From: Eleusine coracana subsp. coracana
Taxonomy: Eukaryota; Streptophyta; Magnoliopsida; Poales; Poaceae
DNA: 64,000 nucleotides
NCBI GenBank assembly: GCA_032690845.1
Contig: CM064425.1
Span: 37,412,240 to 37,476,239 of the forward strand
Direction of reading: 5' to 3'
Part shown: one piece after another, positions 45,901-55,827 of the stretch
How the letters are laid out: every line of letters starts with the position of its first letter
Numbering within the stretch: the stretch's first letter is position 1
Made by a program: the position numbers and the translations under genes
Notes under the pieces: model-generated
Seen by the model: the letters and a program-made list of their open reading frames with translations, nothing else
What the model was told of the DNA's origin: nothing
The model's database searches: none

Positions 45901-46381
45901 TCCTCTACCTATTAATCAGAGAGTTCATGTTGATGCTAAGGAGCATGCTGAATTTATTTTGCAAATGCATGAGACCACTAGACTTAGCATTGAAAAGATG
46001 AATGAAAAGTATAAAATTGCTGGTAGTAAAGGTAGAAAGGAAGTAAAGCTTGATGTAGGAGATTTAGTGTGGTTACATTTGAGGAAGGATAGATTTCCAG
46101 AATTGAGAAAGTCTAAACTAATGCCTAGAGCAGATGGTCCATTCAAAATAATGGAGAAGATTAATGATAATGCATACAAAGTTGAGTTGCCTCCCGAGTT
46201 CGGGGTTAGTCCTACTTTTAACATTTCAGATTTGAAACCATACTTGGGAGAAGAGGATGAGCTTGAGTCGAGGACGACTCCACTTCAAGAGGGGGAGGGT
46301 GATGAGGACATCACTCCTATGGATACACACAACACTCCTCCAATTCTGGACTTGCAAGGTCCAATGACTAGAGCTCGTGCA
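42998..46381 (+). pseudogene. pol: Element J pol: protease, RT, integrase; RNase H mostly deleted
   Basis: Protease (42998-43558) holds IIIDGGSCNNLV. RT (about 43850-44560) keeps the YFDD box in VVVYFDDILIYS. Stops and frame changes occur at 43557, near 44558 and near 45870. The RNase H start is present (ECDASGIGIGGVLMQDGKPVA). At about 44901 it jumps directly to NHRHTKWVEFIESF, skipping roughly 65 residues that include later catalytic positions. Integrase (45200-45880) keeps CTKCQKAK, SMDFVLGLSG, IVSDRDAKFLSHFW and HPQTDGQTEVVNR. The C-terminal part (45959-46381) ends with the LTR-encoded MTRARA tail. Confidence 0.87.
46300..46381 (+). repeat. 3' LTR stump of element J (82 bp)
   Basis: TGATGAGGACATCACTCC follows a polypurine tract (aagagggggagg, 46287-46299). 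It matches the start of the 5' LTR up to gctcgtgca, where it breaks off into gag of element G. Confidence 0.85.
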
Positions 46382-46830
46382 ATGTATTCTTGCAGCCTCT
46401 CCCAAGCCTCGGAGATTGACTTCTTGGACTCCTACTGAAAACTTGAAATTCTCCCATGAAGGGCGTTGATTTTGCCCAATGGGAAGAACTTGGCAAGGAA
46501 CACCTTTGACCATTTCTCTCAGGTATTCACAACATCCTTGCTCACGTAGAACCACTATTTCGGCCTCCCCAGAAGGGAGAACAGAAACGGACAAAGGCGA
46601 ATGGCATCTTGAGAGACGTCCTTCATCTTGAAGGTGCAGCAAATCTCTAGAAACTGTTGCAGATGGGCGCTAGCATCCTCATTGGCCTTCCCACAGAATA
46701 GGTTGGCCTGCACCATGGTAATCAGACCCGTCTTGATCTCGAAATTCGCATCTCCCATGATGTTGGGTGCAATAGGAATGTTGGACGCCGAGGGAACGAA
46801 GAAATCACGAAGGCTCTTCTAGGTGGACTA
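46382..46830 (-). pseudogene. gag: Element G gag fragment
   Basis: The minus-strand sequence reads GDANFEIKTGLITMVQANLF, then KANEDASAHLQQFLEICCTF, and continues in shifted frames to an AWERLQEYI-like end. It is the inverted counterpart of F gag at about 48220-48650. Both ends are truncated: the right joins LTR sequence at 46830, the left joins element J at 46381. It would have been an Athila-type capsid. Confidence 0.8.
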
Positions 46831-47060
46831 GTCAATCCGTGGGAGTCCCAGTTGGCAAGTTCTGATTGGTGAAAGTTGTGTTTCTTCGCCAACTAGGTGT
46901 GTTTCCTCCTCCATTTCATTATTTCTCCTGCATGTGAGTGTTTTTCCAAGCAATAGTTGATATTTATTAATTCTAACTAACATGCATGGTGGGAATATAC
47001 AATTCTTCTTTATTTTGAGTAATGTTGATGGCCGGAAATGGTAGTTAACGACTGTCAACA
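46831..47060 (-). repeat. 5' LTR remnant of element G (230 bp)
   Basis: It matches the outer end of the G 3' LTR (about 22500-22733) in the same orientation, ending in GTCAACA. It is followed by the target duplication AAGAC (47061-47065). A deletion fused it directly to gag, removing the rest of the LTR, the PBS and the gag start. Confidence 0.87.
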
Positions 47061-47922
47061 AAGACTTTGTTCTATTTAATATATTTAGTCTTTCTATATA
47101 GTTATGTTTGGGTCACATGGTTCTTGTTTGATTATATGATACATTCATGTATATGGATCTTACGCTTACATGCTAGTAATGTAGTTATACTATATTACCA
47201 TGTTAGATATAAGCCCTTACTATAGTCTTTATATCATTATAGTGATGCATACCTAATGTTTGACTTAGATCATTTCCACGTGCTTAGTGTTCACTTCAAT
47301 GTGATTACTCCTTTTCTGATCCATCGCTACGGGATTAGGGGTATTGTTCTAGAGAGGTTAAGTGTGGTACTTAGATCAATAGAATGCATTATTTATCGTG
47401 TAGCCCATGGATTGCTAGGGGTAGGCTATGTGGTGACAGCCCTATCTGTTCTTTGAAATCCCCCACGTTCGGCTATGCAATTGACTCTTCGCCAGAATCA
47501 TACTGTGGATGCAGGGGAAAGCTGGATGCCTCAGGGTGTGATGATCTAATTGTCTTGCATTGTTTATGTATCTGTATAATAGTATATATTGTAGACTATA
47601 TAACTATGTAAAACCAACCTAGGACCTTAGCTCTTTCTTTGTCCTTCTCCACTAGACTAGTTTTATTTATCTAGAATATGCTATATGTGTGTCCACTACA
47701 CTTGATTATCATTATCCTTACCCCTGTGAGGACTTTGTCTTATATTCTCTATGCCTTCCTTTGGGATAAAATAAATACAATACCCTAAATACTTCCGGGT
47801 GAAATGCAACAACGGTATTCTTCGTGCGCTTGCAGACTCTCTGCATTTGTTAAAGATTAACAATATACGTTTATGGTTTCGTTGCTATGGCAATTTAGTG
47901 ACGACATTAAGAAATGTCAACA
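47061..47922 (+). repeat. Element F 5' LTR, second part (R/U5)
   Basis: It begins with the second AAGAC and continues the LTR that broke off at 21219. It carries the family block gaaatgcaacaacggtattc near 47805 and ends gaaatgtcaaca just before the PBS. Confidence 0.87.
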
Positions 47923-47930
47923 AGCATTTC

Positions 47931-47948
47931 TGGCGCCATTGCTGGGGA
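47931..47948 (+). other. Primer binding site of element F (tRNA-Asp type)
   Basis: TGGCGCCATTGCTGGGGA, eight bases after the LTR end. Two changes separate it from the site in element L. Confidence 0.88.
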
Positions 47949-48065
47949 AGGGGAGAGATCAAAAGAATTACCTATGTTCTAACCTTGCATATGAGATTAT
48001 TTGGTATTTGCCCAAATAGGGTAAACTTGTCTGTTTGCTCCTTTTATGTGAAAATAGGGTAGTGC

Positions 48066-49116
48066 ATGACCGGCTTCACCTTGCCTAAAAATTATATAGA
48101 AGATCCCGAACAACTCTTGAGAAGGGTACGTGCATGTCTCAACGCTCCTCAGAAGTTTGTGTCTGCAAGTGAGCGAGTCATCCCCGCACCAACAAGCTTC
48201 AAGGTCATGGCCCAGAAGTCTTTGCGATTTCTCCGCTCCCTCGGCGTCCAACATTCATGTTGCACCCAACGTCACGGGAGAAGCAAATTTCGATATCAAG
48301 ACGGGTCTCATTTTCATGGTGCAAACCAACCCATTTTGTGGGAAGGCCAATGAGGACGCCACCGCCCATCTGCAACAGTTTTTGGAGATTTACAGCACCG
48401 TTAAGATGAAGGGCGTCTCTCAAGATGCCATTTGCCTTTGTCTGTTTCCATTCTGCCTTTTAGGGAGGGCAAAACAGTGGTTCTACATGAGCAAGGATGT
48501 TGTGGATACCTGAGAAAAGTGTTCAGAGGCGTTCCTTGCCAGGTTCTTCCCGTTGGGCAAAACCAACGCCCTTCACAGGAGAATTTCGTGCTTCTAGCAG
48601 GAGTCCAAGGAGTCAATCTCCGAGGCTTGGGAGAGGCTGCAAGAGTACATTGCCGCCTATCCTCATTATGGGATGGATGAATGGCTTATCATCCAGAACT
48701 TCTACAACGGGCTGACTCCGTCAGCTCGTGATCATATTGATGCTACTGCGGGAGGAGCCTTCTTCTCACTGTCCATCAAAAATGCTAAACAACTTATTAA
48801 GAAGATGGTCTCCAACCAAGAATGGAGTGAAGATCATCTTCACTCAAGCCAGCGGGGCATGCACACCGTTAAGGAGGTGGACAAGATAGCCGCTAAAATG
48901 GACCGCCTTATAAAGAAGATGGATGAGCAGGGCAAAGGACATGAAGTCAGCACCATTAACGCCTTAGATGCTCGCATGACGTGCAAGGTCTGCGGTAACA
49001 CAGCTCACTCAGGTAGTGATTGCCTTGTGACTCATAAGGACGTGTTGTACGCTCGTCGGACTTCAAAAATTGGTGAGCCCTTGCCAAAGATAAATTGGTA
49101 TTTATCTCATATTTGA
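48066..49116 (+). pseudogene. gag: Element F gag
   Basis: The frame starts at ATG 48066 and shifts near 48240 into the frame used from 48241 to 49116. The capsid region includes ANFDIKTGLIFMVQTNPF, KANEDATAHLQQFLEIYSTV and FCLLGRAKQWFY. A stop lies near 48511 and a second near 48598. The later part (NGLTPSARDHIDATAGGAFF, then KNAKQLIKKMVSNQEWSEDH) is Athila-like. A zinc knuckle CKVCGNTAHSGSDC lies near the end. No protease or RT follows. Gag would package the RNA; this copy needs at least three repairs to be read through. Confidence 0.8.
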
Positions 49117-49784
49117 TTTCCTTAATTTTTTCTTACTTGATTTTTCCAACTTTTGGATTTTTAAAATTTGTCTTTGCATTTGCATATTTGGATTTCACAC
49201 ATGCATGTTGGAATTTATTCCAACCTTTTTCTTCCTTTGATAAAATACAAAAATTGGTTTTGGTTTCCAACTTTGAGAAAATATTTTTCTAAGCAAAAAC
49301 TTTGTCGAATCTTTGGACCTAACCCCTACGGCTCAAGAAATATAGCTGTTAAGAAGTAGTGGGCCAAAGTAGGGGACAAGTGGGACCCACCCATGGTCGG
49401 CGGAACACCAATGTTTGATCGAATGGGCGTGGGCCCCAACAACCTTGGCCATTTTCCAACGGTTGGATTTGGCTCCCCACTTGCCGTTTTTGACCCTTAG
49501 GAATTTTTCCTATAAATAGAGTGCCCGGGGAAGAGTGTTTTGCCATCCAAAGTTCATCTCTCATTTCAGTCCCCCCTTCTCTCATTTGCTCTTGAGCTAT
49601 CACTTTGCTTCTCCAAAGTTGTCATTCCAAAAACACCAAAAATATTTCCCTTTTTGTTTGCTTTGTTTTGGATTGTTCGAGACTCTTTGACAAGCTTGGC
49701 AAGAGCAACGCGACCGGCAGATTTGGTTTTGCTAACACATAAACCGTGTCGAGTTGTTCTTGTGTTCTTGGTAAAGTGGTGCAG
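49117..49784 (+). promoter_or_regulatory. Element F internal promoter and leader of ORF2
   Basis: Features in order: AT-rich 49117-49360; palindrome TCGGCGGAACA-ccaa-TGTTTGATCGA at 49397-49422; TATA box in cctataaatag at 49509-49519; a pyrimidine-rich leader (ttcagtccccccttctctc). The sequence ggtgcag just before the ORF2 ATG resembles a splice acceptor. The order and spacing copy those of the U3 in the F LTR (palindrome 20913-20938, TATA 21043-21053). No open frame covers the region. Confidence 0.6.
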
Positions 49785-50072
49785 ATGAAGAAAGCTAAGG
49801 CGTTGATGCAACGAGTGACGCGTTCGAGTTCACGCCGTTCACACGGTAGCTTGAGCACGAACCGCTCCATCGAGCATAAACCAGGTACATGCCCATTGTT
49901 GACAACATGGAAGAGGATGAGCCACACGTTCTTCTCGCGGAAACAGACCTCGAGCTGATAGATGAACGAGAGAAACGAGTCTACCACCGCCTACAGAACC
50001 GCAGTTTCATCCACACCAGGACGTATGACGACGACCTACCCTCCACTATAGGTATGGACCTTGAGTTCCTTT
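49785..50072 (+). pseudogene. Element F ORF2, N-terminal part
   Basis: It starts at ATG 49785 with a basic, Ser/Arg-rich N terminus (MKKAKALMQRVTRSSSRRSH). The frame shifts near 49880 into EEDEPHVLLAETDLELIDER, VYHRLQNRSFIHTR and STIGMDLEFL, where it is cut at 50072 by element K. It matches the N-terminal part of G ORF2 (39296-39689) closely. The rest resumes at 59285 in the right frame. Confidence 0.7.
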
Positions 50073-51850
50073 TGAAGGACCGAGAAGGAGACTAGAGGGA
50101 GGGGGGTGAAAGGGAGCCAATTAAAATTCTTCTCAAGAACTTGGCCTGTATCCCAAATACAACCCGAACCAACCTCTGAAAGAATCACGAAGGCCACACA
50201 CACAACCTTGTGATGTCCTAACCCTAGTAGTGACTCACACCAGCGGAAGAACTAGAGAGAAGCAAAGGAAAACAACCAAGACTTCAAACTAGGAAAGAAA
50301 ACACAGAATAGGCAACTCAGACTGACCATCGGCAGTGCTGATTGGTACTACTTGTAGTGCCGGTCATATCATCGGCAGTGCCAATTGAGTTGAGAAAGAA
50401 TACGAAAAACCTGAGCAGGTCATCGGCAGTGCTGATCTGGATTTTGATCCCTGCATCAGCAGTGCTGATCAACCCCCAATAGAATAGGATTTGGCTCGGG
50501 ATTAGGCAAAAACTTGACCAAAACCTAATCAAACGAACTCCAAATAGTGCAATTTTTGGACCAGCCAATCCTCAACACATCGCAACCTTAATCCTAGAAG
50601 ATCCACTCAATTGGCTCAAGGAATCATCATGAATTTCAGATCTTGTGCCAAGAACACCAAAAAGGGGAAACTTGATAAATTCTTCAAATCTAAGGTGCTA
50701 GAGCTTATGATTCGGTCAAGGATCCATATAGCATTGTTCTAGATCATCATGGCACCAAGATCCCCCAAGAAAGCCGCCGAAAAACTTGCCCAAAAATGAG
50801 ATAAAAAGTCCCAAAAAAATAGCTCCAAGAATAGAGAAAAAGAGAAATTTAGAATTTAGGGAGAGAGGAAGATCTTGAGCACAAAAATAACTCTCATATC
50901 ATAGAAACATGCTTACAAGATCCATGGAGACAAGGCTAGGAAGCCACCCTCTTCCTCCCACTATTTGAAAGAGAAAGATGTCTCTCACACACCATCTCCT
51001 CTCCACTAGAACATGAAGACCTCTCCTAGCACTTTTAATGAAGACCTAAGGCAAGGCTAAGGGAAAGAGAGGCAACTCTTCCACCAGCCCTACCTCTCCT
51101 TATTTATGGCTAGGGGTTGTCCTAAAGACCATCCTACCCCTCACCTACAATACACTGCCACCTACCACCAGGGGCATAACCATCCATCATTTTCTTCATC
51201 GTCTGAACGGCATCAAGCCCTTCATGACTTCGCTTCGCCTCGACGCAAGATTCATGATGATGCCACGTGCACCTCCAATCGTCGCCACTAGTTTTGAGGC
51301 CCAAACCGAGGAACCGCCTTGCATGCTTCTCAAAGTGCAACTTCTTGATCTTGACGTGTGTCACCTCATCCCATGATCCTTCTTGTCGGCAAGTCTCTTC
51401 CGCCTCCGCTCCATTGGAAACCTCTACTTGCACCGAAGCCCGATCACCTTTGACTTGGTCAACCCCACCGTCTTGATTACCACCCATGGTTTTGAGGCTC
51501 AACCGCGAAACCGTACATGCTTCTTGCCTCTCCACGTGTATGGTGTGGATCACCCTTGACTTCACCCGGCCTCCCGATCATCCGGCCCCAAGTCTCCTAC
51601 TTGTGCTCGATCCTCTCGCCGTTGACCGCCAAGTTGACTCCAGTGACCTACACATCATGAGACAAGCAAACACATTTCCCATCTCCTGCTACTCTCCAAC
51701 ATCCTCACCAACTCTGGTTAGTCAAAACCATGACATGCACAAACTCATGCAATCCCTAGATTCCCGCATTTCAACTCAAACACAAATTCCACCAAAGTCA
51801 ATTACTCATCACATATTGCAAACCATGGCACATCTCAACATGGTTTCTCA
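50073..51850 (-). repeat. 3' LTR of element K (1778 bp)
   Basis: Bounded by TGAAGGACCGAG and GGTTTCTCA (minus strand TGAGAAACC...CCTTCA). It contains four or five copies of a CATCGGCAGTGCCGAT-like palindrome at about 50327-50475, all more decayed than in the partner LTR. Confidence 0.9.
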
Positions 51851-53253
51851 ACTCCCCCTTGATGAGTACATTGACAACATCAAATGCACAATATTAGAGA
51901 TTTGAAATGCGAAACCGAATAAGCACATCCAAATGGCCAAACACAAAGAAAAGATGAAAAGTATCCATATAGGATAAGAGGGATCACAAACCAAGAGTTG
52001 ACAATGAAAGCCACTCGAGAACGCAAAGATTGTGAAAAGGGCATAAAAAATGCTCAAAGACATGATATGCTCCCCCCTTAAGTTGTGGTAGGTCTCATGT
52101 AATGCAAAATGGATCATTTTAAGTTTCTTAGCATTATTTGTGCATGACCCAATATTTTCTTCCCCTTTGGCAGTGAACTTATCAAAGAAGCAAAAAAACA
52201 AGTATGCAATGCATGAAAATGCAAACCTAATGAGCTTCAACAATTATGCAAACAAGCATTTAACCTTGCTAATCAGAAACATAGAGCCATGGAGTGTAAA
52301 AGCAATAGCTCACAATCATACAAAGACCAAAAATAGATAGCAAGGCATAAACACCAAGAGTTATACAAGCTAAGCAAAAAGATTGACTAGCTCAGATTGA
52401 ATCAAATTTACTTCTCATGAGAAAAACTGACACCACATGTATAAGTACTCCCATCCAAGACAAAACAAGTATCAAGTTAATCAAAAAAAACTAGCCAGTC
52501 TCAATCTCAACCAAGGCAACAAACATTCATAAAAAATAAGCTCTAGAAATGCTCACATATGCAACAGAGACTCATAAGAAAAGAGAAAAGCATTATTCTC
52601 ATGTGATCCTCATGTAACTTCTACTCTGTGCGGAGGGTCGCACAACTGGGTACGGCAAACACCCTGAGGCTTCGAGGCATAATTTTTTGGATCTAGCATT
52701 TTTTATGTAACTTCTAATCCATGCGAAGGATCGCACGACTGGGTATGACAAACACCCCGAAGCTTCAAAGCACAATCAACTTATTTTGCAAATTAAAAGC
52801 ATAAGGATTAGCATGCCTTTGCGACAAAAGGAACAAACGTTCCCACAATTTTCCATCATAAGCTAAACATTTGCAAAGCCACATTTCACAAACACAAGAT
52901 GCCAAAGCCAAGATATCCTCTAGACTAGCCTCAACACAAGTCTTGACAGGGACAAAAGAAATTATACACATGGTGAGCAAGTTTAGGAAAGATTAGTTCA
53001 TAAGGTTCACAAAAAGCTAAGTTTACCTTCAAGATTAGCAAGTTGCTCAAAAGAGTCTATAACAAGCCATCTAGAAAATCTAAGCATGAGCGATTACTAC
53101 CACATCCGCACAACTTAGCTCAAGCTCAATTATAGGAAAGAGAAATGCAAGAAAGCATAAGAATGAAAGCTCATCTACTAATGCATATATTACATATGAG
53201 ATGCAATGCGAAAAAGGTAAGATACATATATACAAGAGAACACCAACTCCCCC
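51851..53253 (-). other. Element K 3' noncoding region with polypurine tracts
   Basis: The minus strand reads AAGGGGGAGT immediately before the LTR (51851-51861). Further tracts lie at about 52073-52081, 52152-52165 (with TGCCAAAGGGG), 53245-53255 and 53285-53293. This repeated arrangement is typical of Sireviruses. A 93 bp imperfect tandem duplication lies at 52612-52797. Confidence 0.7.
52612..52797. repeat. 93 bp imperfect tandem duplication in element K
   Basis: Both units start atgtaacttcta (52612 and 52705). Both contain a gggtcgcac/ggatcgcac block, then actgggta, caaacaccc and gcttc. They differ at about one base in six. Confidence 0.8.
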
Positions 53254-54012
53254 TCAAATGATGCCATATGGATGTAAAACACCAAGCTCCCCCCGAAGAA
53301 AGGCAAATCTCGAAGCATCTAGGGGCTTGGTGAGAATATCAGCCAATTGATGTTTAGTGTCAATGTATTTGAGCTCAACATACCCCTTCTCAACATTGTC
53401 TCTCAAGAAGTGGAATCTCAAATTTATGTGTTTGACCTTACCATGTTGGACTGGGTTTTTGGCTAAGCATATGGAACTGGAGTTATCACACATGAGTGGA
53501 ACACTCTTAAAGGTTAACCCATAGTCTCTCATGGTGGATACTATCCATAGGATTTATGAGCAGCAGCTAGCAGTAGCAACATACTCAGCCTCTCTAGTGG
53601 ATTGGGCTACACTCGACTGCTTACGAGAAGACCAACAGATCAAAGAAGTACCCAAGAAATGGCAAGTACCAGAACTGCTCTTCCTAACAATTCTATATCC
53701 AGCAAAGTCTGCATCCGAATACCCAATGAGATCAAGAGATGAAGATGTAGAGTACCAAAGATCAAACTCAAGGGTGTATTTGAGATACCTGAAGATGCGC
53801 TTGACAGCCTTGTGATGAGTCACCCTTGGTGAAGCTTGAAAGCGAGCACAAAGACACACTGCAAAGTGTATGTCAGGTCTCGTCGCCGTCAGGTATAAGA
53901 GGGAGCCGATCATGCTTCTGTACTCCCTTTGATACACAACATCATAGTCTTCATCTGGGTCAAGTGTCATTGTAGTCGACATTGGAGTTGACAACAGCTT
54001 CACATTGACCAT
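53254..54012 (-). pseudogene. pol: Element K RT end and RNase H
   Basis: Minus-strand fragments begin with KFKMVNVKLLSTPMSTTM, the segment that normally follows the RT palm. RNase H hallmarks follow: YRSMIGSLLYLTATRPDI, LIGYSDADFAG, RKQSSVAQSTREAEYVA, and after a frame change LADILTKPLDASRF. The active-site Asp of the GYSDADFAG motif and the Glu of STREAEYVA are kept. The upstream RT palm with its catalytic aspartates is missing (junction near 54060), so reverse transcription is impossible from this copy. Confidence 0.87.
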
Positions 54013-54043
54013 CTTGAACTTCTTCAGAAGATCCTTTATGTAC

Positions 54044-55783
54044 TTAGCTTGATGTATGAAGTTGCCTTGCTTGCACGATCACCTGTTGAGGTGGATGTTG
54101 ACGCTGAATGTGGTGAGGAGCCTCTCTCTCAGGGCGTACCTCTCCCTCAACCATAGCTAGAGCTGGCTCGACAGCTGCTGAGGTCGATGTAGAAGCTTCT
54201 AGACCCTCAGCTGGAGTGGCAGAAGCAGTAGGAACAAGCTCGGATGTGGGATGGAATGACTCATCATCGTCATCATCCAAGCCTTGTAGGTCCTCTTCTA
54301 CAAAGATACTCTCCTCCATCTCCCTGTTACCTGTAGTCTCAACCACATTGCTTGCACAATAGTTTGATTCATGATAGGTTACATCGCATGATTCTACAAT
54401 GGTGTTAGTTTCCAAATTCAGAACTCTGTAGGAATAGCCATGAACGGTGTAGCCAAGAAAGATACCATCGGAAGATCTCAACTCAAACTTATCCAGATTG
54501 CCACGCTTGAGAATAAATCACTTGCAACAAAAAGCATGCAAATGAGAAGCAGATGGCTTCCCCCCAAAGCGTAGCTCATAGGAAGTCACATTAAGAATTG
54601 AGCGCAAGAAAACCCATTTGGAAACATTGCTAATGGATTCAGCCCAGAACCACCTCGGAGTCCTATGCTCATCGAGCATCGTCCGGGCCATTTCCACCAA
54701 GGTTCTATTCTTTCTTTCGACCACACCATTCTGCTGAGGGACACGAGGTGCTAAAACCTGATGCTCAATACCATGCTCAAGGCAGAAAGCATCAAAGGAG
54801 GACTTCTTGAACTCGGTGCCATTATCACTACGGATTGCTCGTAATGCACCTGGAAGTTCCTTGAACAATCTCAAAGCTAAGCTCCGAAAGTAATGAAACA
54901 CTTCATCCTTGCTCTTAAGAAAGTAAACCCAAGAATAGCGAGAGAAGTCGTCAACAATCACAAGAACATTCGACTTCCCACCTGCCAAACGAACCCGAGA
55001 AGGACCAATAGTGTCCATGTGAAGCATCTCTCCAGGGCGTTCAGTCATCACCAAATTAATTGGTGGATGAGAAGCGGCAATCATTTTCCCATGACGACAA
55101 GGAGCACAAACCAAATCCTTATCAAATTTGAGCTTAGGCAATCCTCGGACCAAACCTAGGCCACTTAAATGACAAAGCAAGTCAAAGCTCATGTGACCTA
55201 GTCTGCTATGCCACTTCCAGAGCTTGGAAGAAGATTGAGCAAATAAGCACTTGTGAGAACCAGGAGAAATGAATAGCAAAATCAACCTGAAAAACTCTCC
55301 CAATGCTATAAATCTCACAAACCAAAGAGTCATTCGAATACAGAACACAAGAAGCATTTTTCTTAAAGTGTACTTCCAAACCAACATCAGGCAACTAAGA
55401 GACAGAGAGAAGATTGTACTTGAGATGCTCAACCAAAACAACATCCTCTTACCCATACAACAGTACTCATCCAAGTGACCCTTATGACCATAGAACATGC
55501 AAATGTAGACACTCTCATGTTTAGGTTTTGCTTGCACAGTGGGTTTGGGTTTTGGCTTCTCAGCTTGCTTTGGGTTGAAGGGAGGATTAGGGTTAGGTGG
55601 ATAGTATGTGTCCGTGGGTTTGATGGATTGTTCCTCATCCTTGTAGCTTGAGCTAGGTACAAACTTACCCACATTCTCACTCTCCTTGTCACACCTCTCA
55701 AATCCCAAGCCCAAGTTGTAGGTTGACCTACTAGCACTTTCTTCCACTCTTGCCAAGTCACTCTCAATCTTCTCCTCACTCAC
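54044..55783 (-). pseudogene. pol: Element K gag end, pre-integrase and integrase
   Basis: The minus strand, in two main frames, shows a Lys/Pro-rich gag end and a knuckle-like CMFYGHKGHLDEYC. The expected protease (DSGC motif) is absent. The pre-integrase zinc region is LWKWHSRLGHMSFDLL...CAPCRHGK. The integrase core has its D, D and E positions in LHMDTIGPSRV, AIRSDNGTEF and PQQNGVVERKNRTL. After a frame change comes SSDGIFLGYTVHGYSYRVLN and an acidic stretch that ends at the RT deletion (about 54060). Integrase is the best-preserved domain. Confidence 0.85.
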
Positions 55784-55827
55784 TAGGGTTCTTTGGAGAC
55801 GAGAGATGAGATATTCATTTTCTTGGG

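Larger units (their letters stand above)
39695..46381 (+). mobile_element. Element J: degraded chromovirus-like Gypsy element, related to H
   Basis: Plus-strand order is 5' LTR (39695-40568), PBS, long leader, gag, protease, RT, RNase H remnant, integrase and 82 bp of the 3' LTR. The left flank ccact (39690-39694) would be the target duplication. The right end was deleted at 46381, where the sequence joins gag of G with a few bases of microhomology. It carries many stops and an RNase H deletion, so it is older or more decayed than H. Like H, its pol tail overlaps the LTR. Confidence 0.87.
21220..47060 (-). mobile_element. Element G: Athila-like family member nested in the F LTR, itself hit by H, I and J
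   Basis: The ends are TGTTCAC (21220) and GTCAACA (47060). Both flanks read AAGAC (21215-21219 and 47061-47065), and the F LTR reads through when the insert is removed. On the minus strand, G has a 5' LTR remnant (46831-47060), a gag fragment (46382-46830), ORF2 in three pieces (39296-39689, 31670-31885, 24108-24917), a 3' noncoding region, a polypurine tract and a complete 3' LTR. A deletion at 46381 removed most of gag and the region up to ORF2. Confidence 0.85.

Noticed and set aside
20561..47065. Large inversion between LTR copies, suggested by inverted LTR pieces at 20561-22733 and 46831-47922
   Set aside because: The AAGAC target duplications and matching TG/CA ends show a simple insertion of G in opposite orientation into the F LTR. 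Inversion would not restore a continuous LTR.
54893..55159. Plus-strand frames opposite integrase of K
   Set aside because: Antisense shadows of a clearly recognisable integrase.
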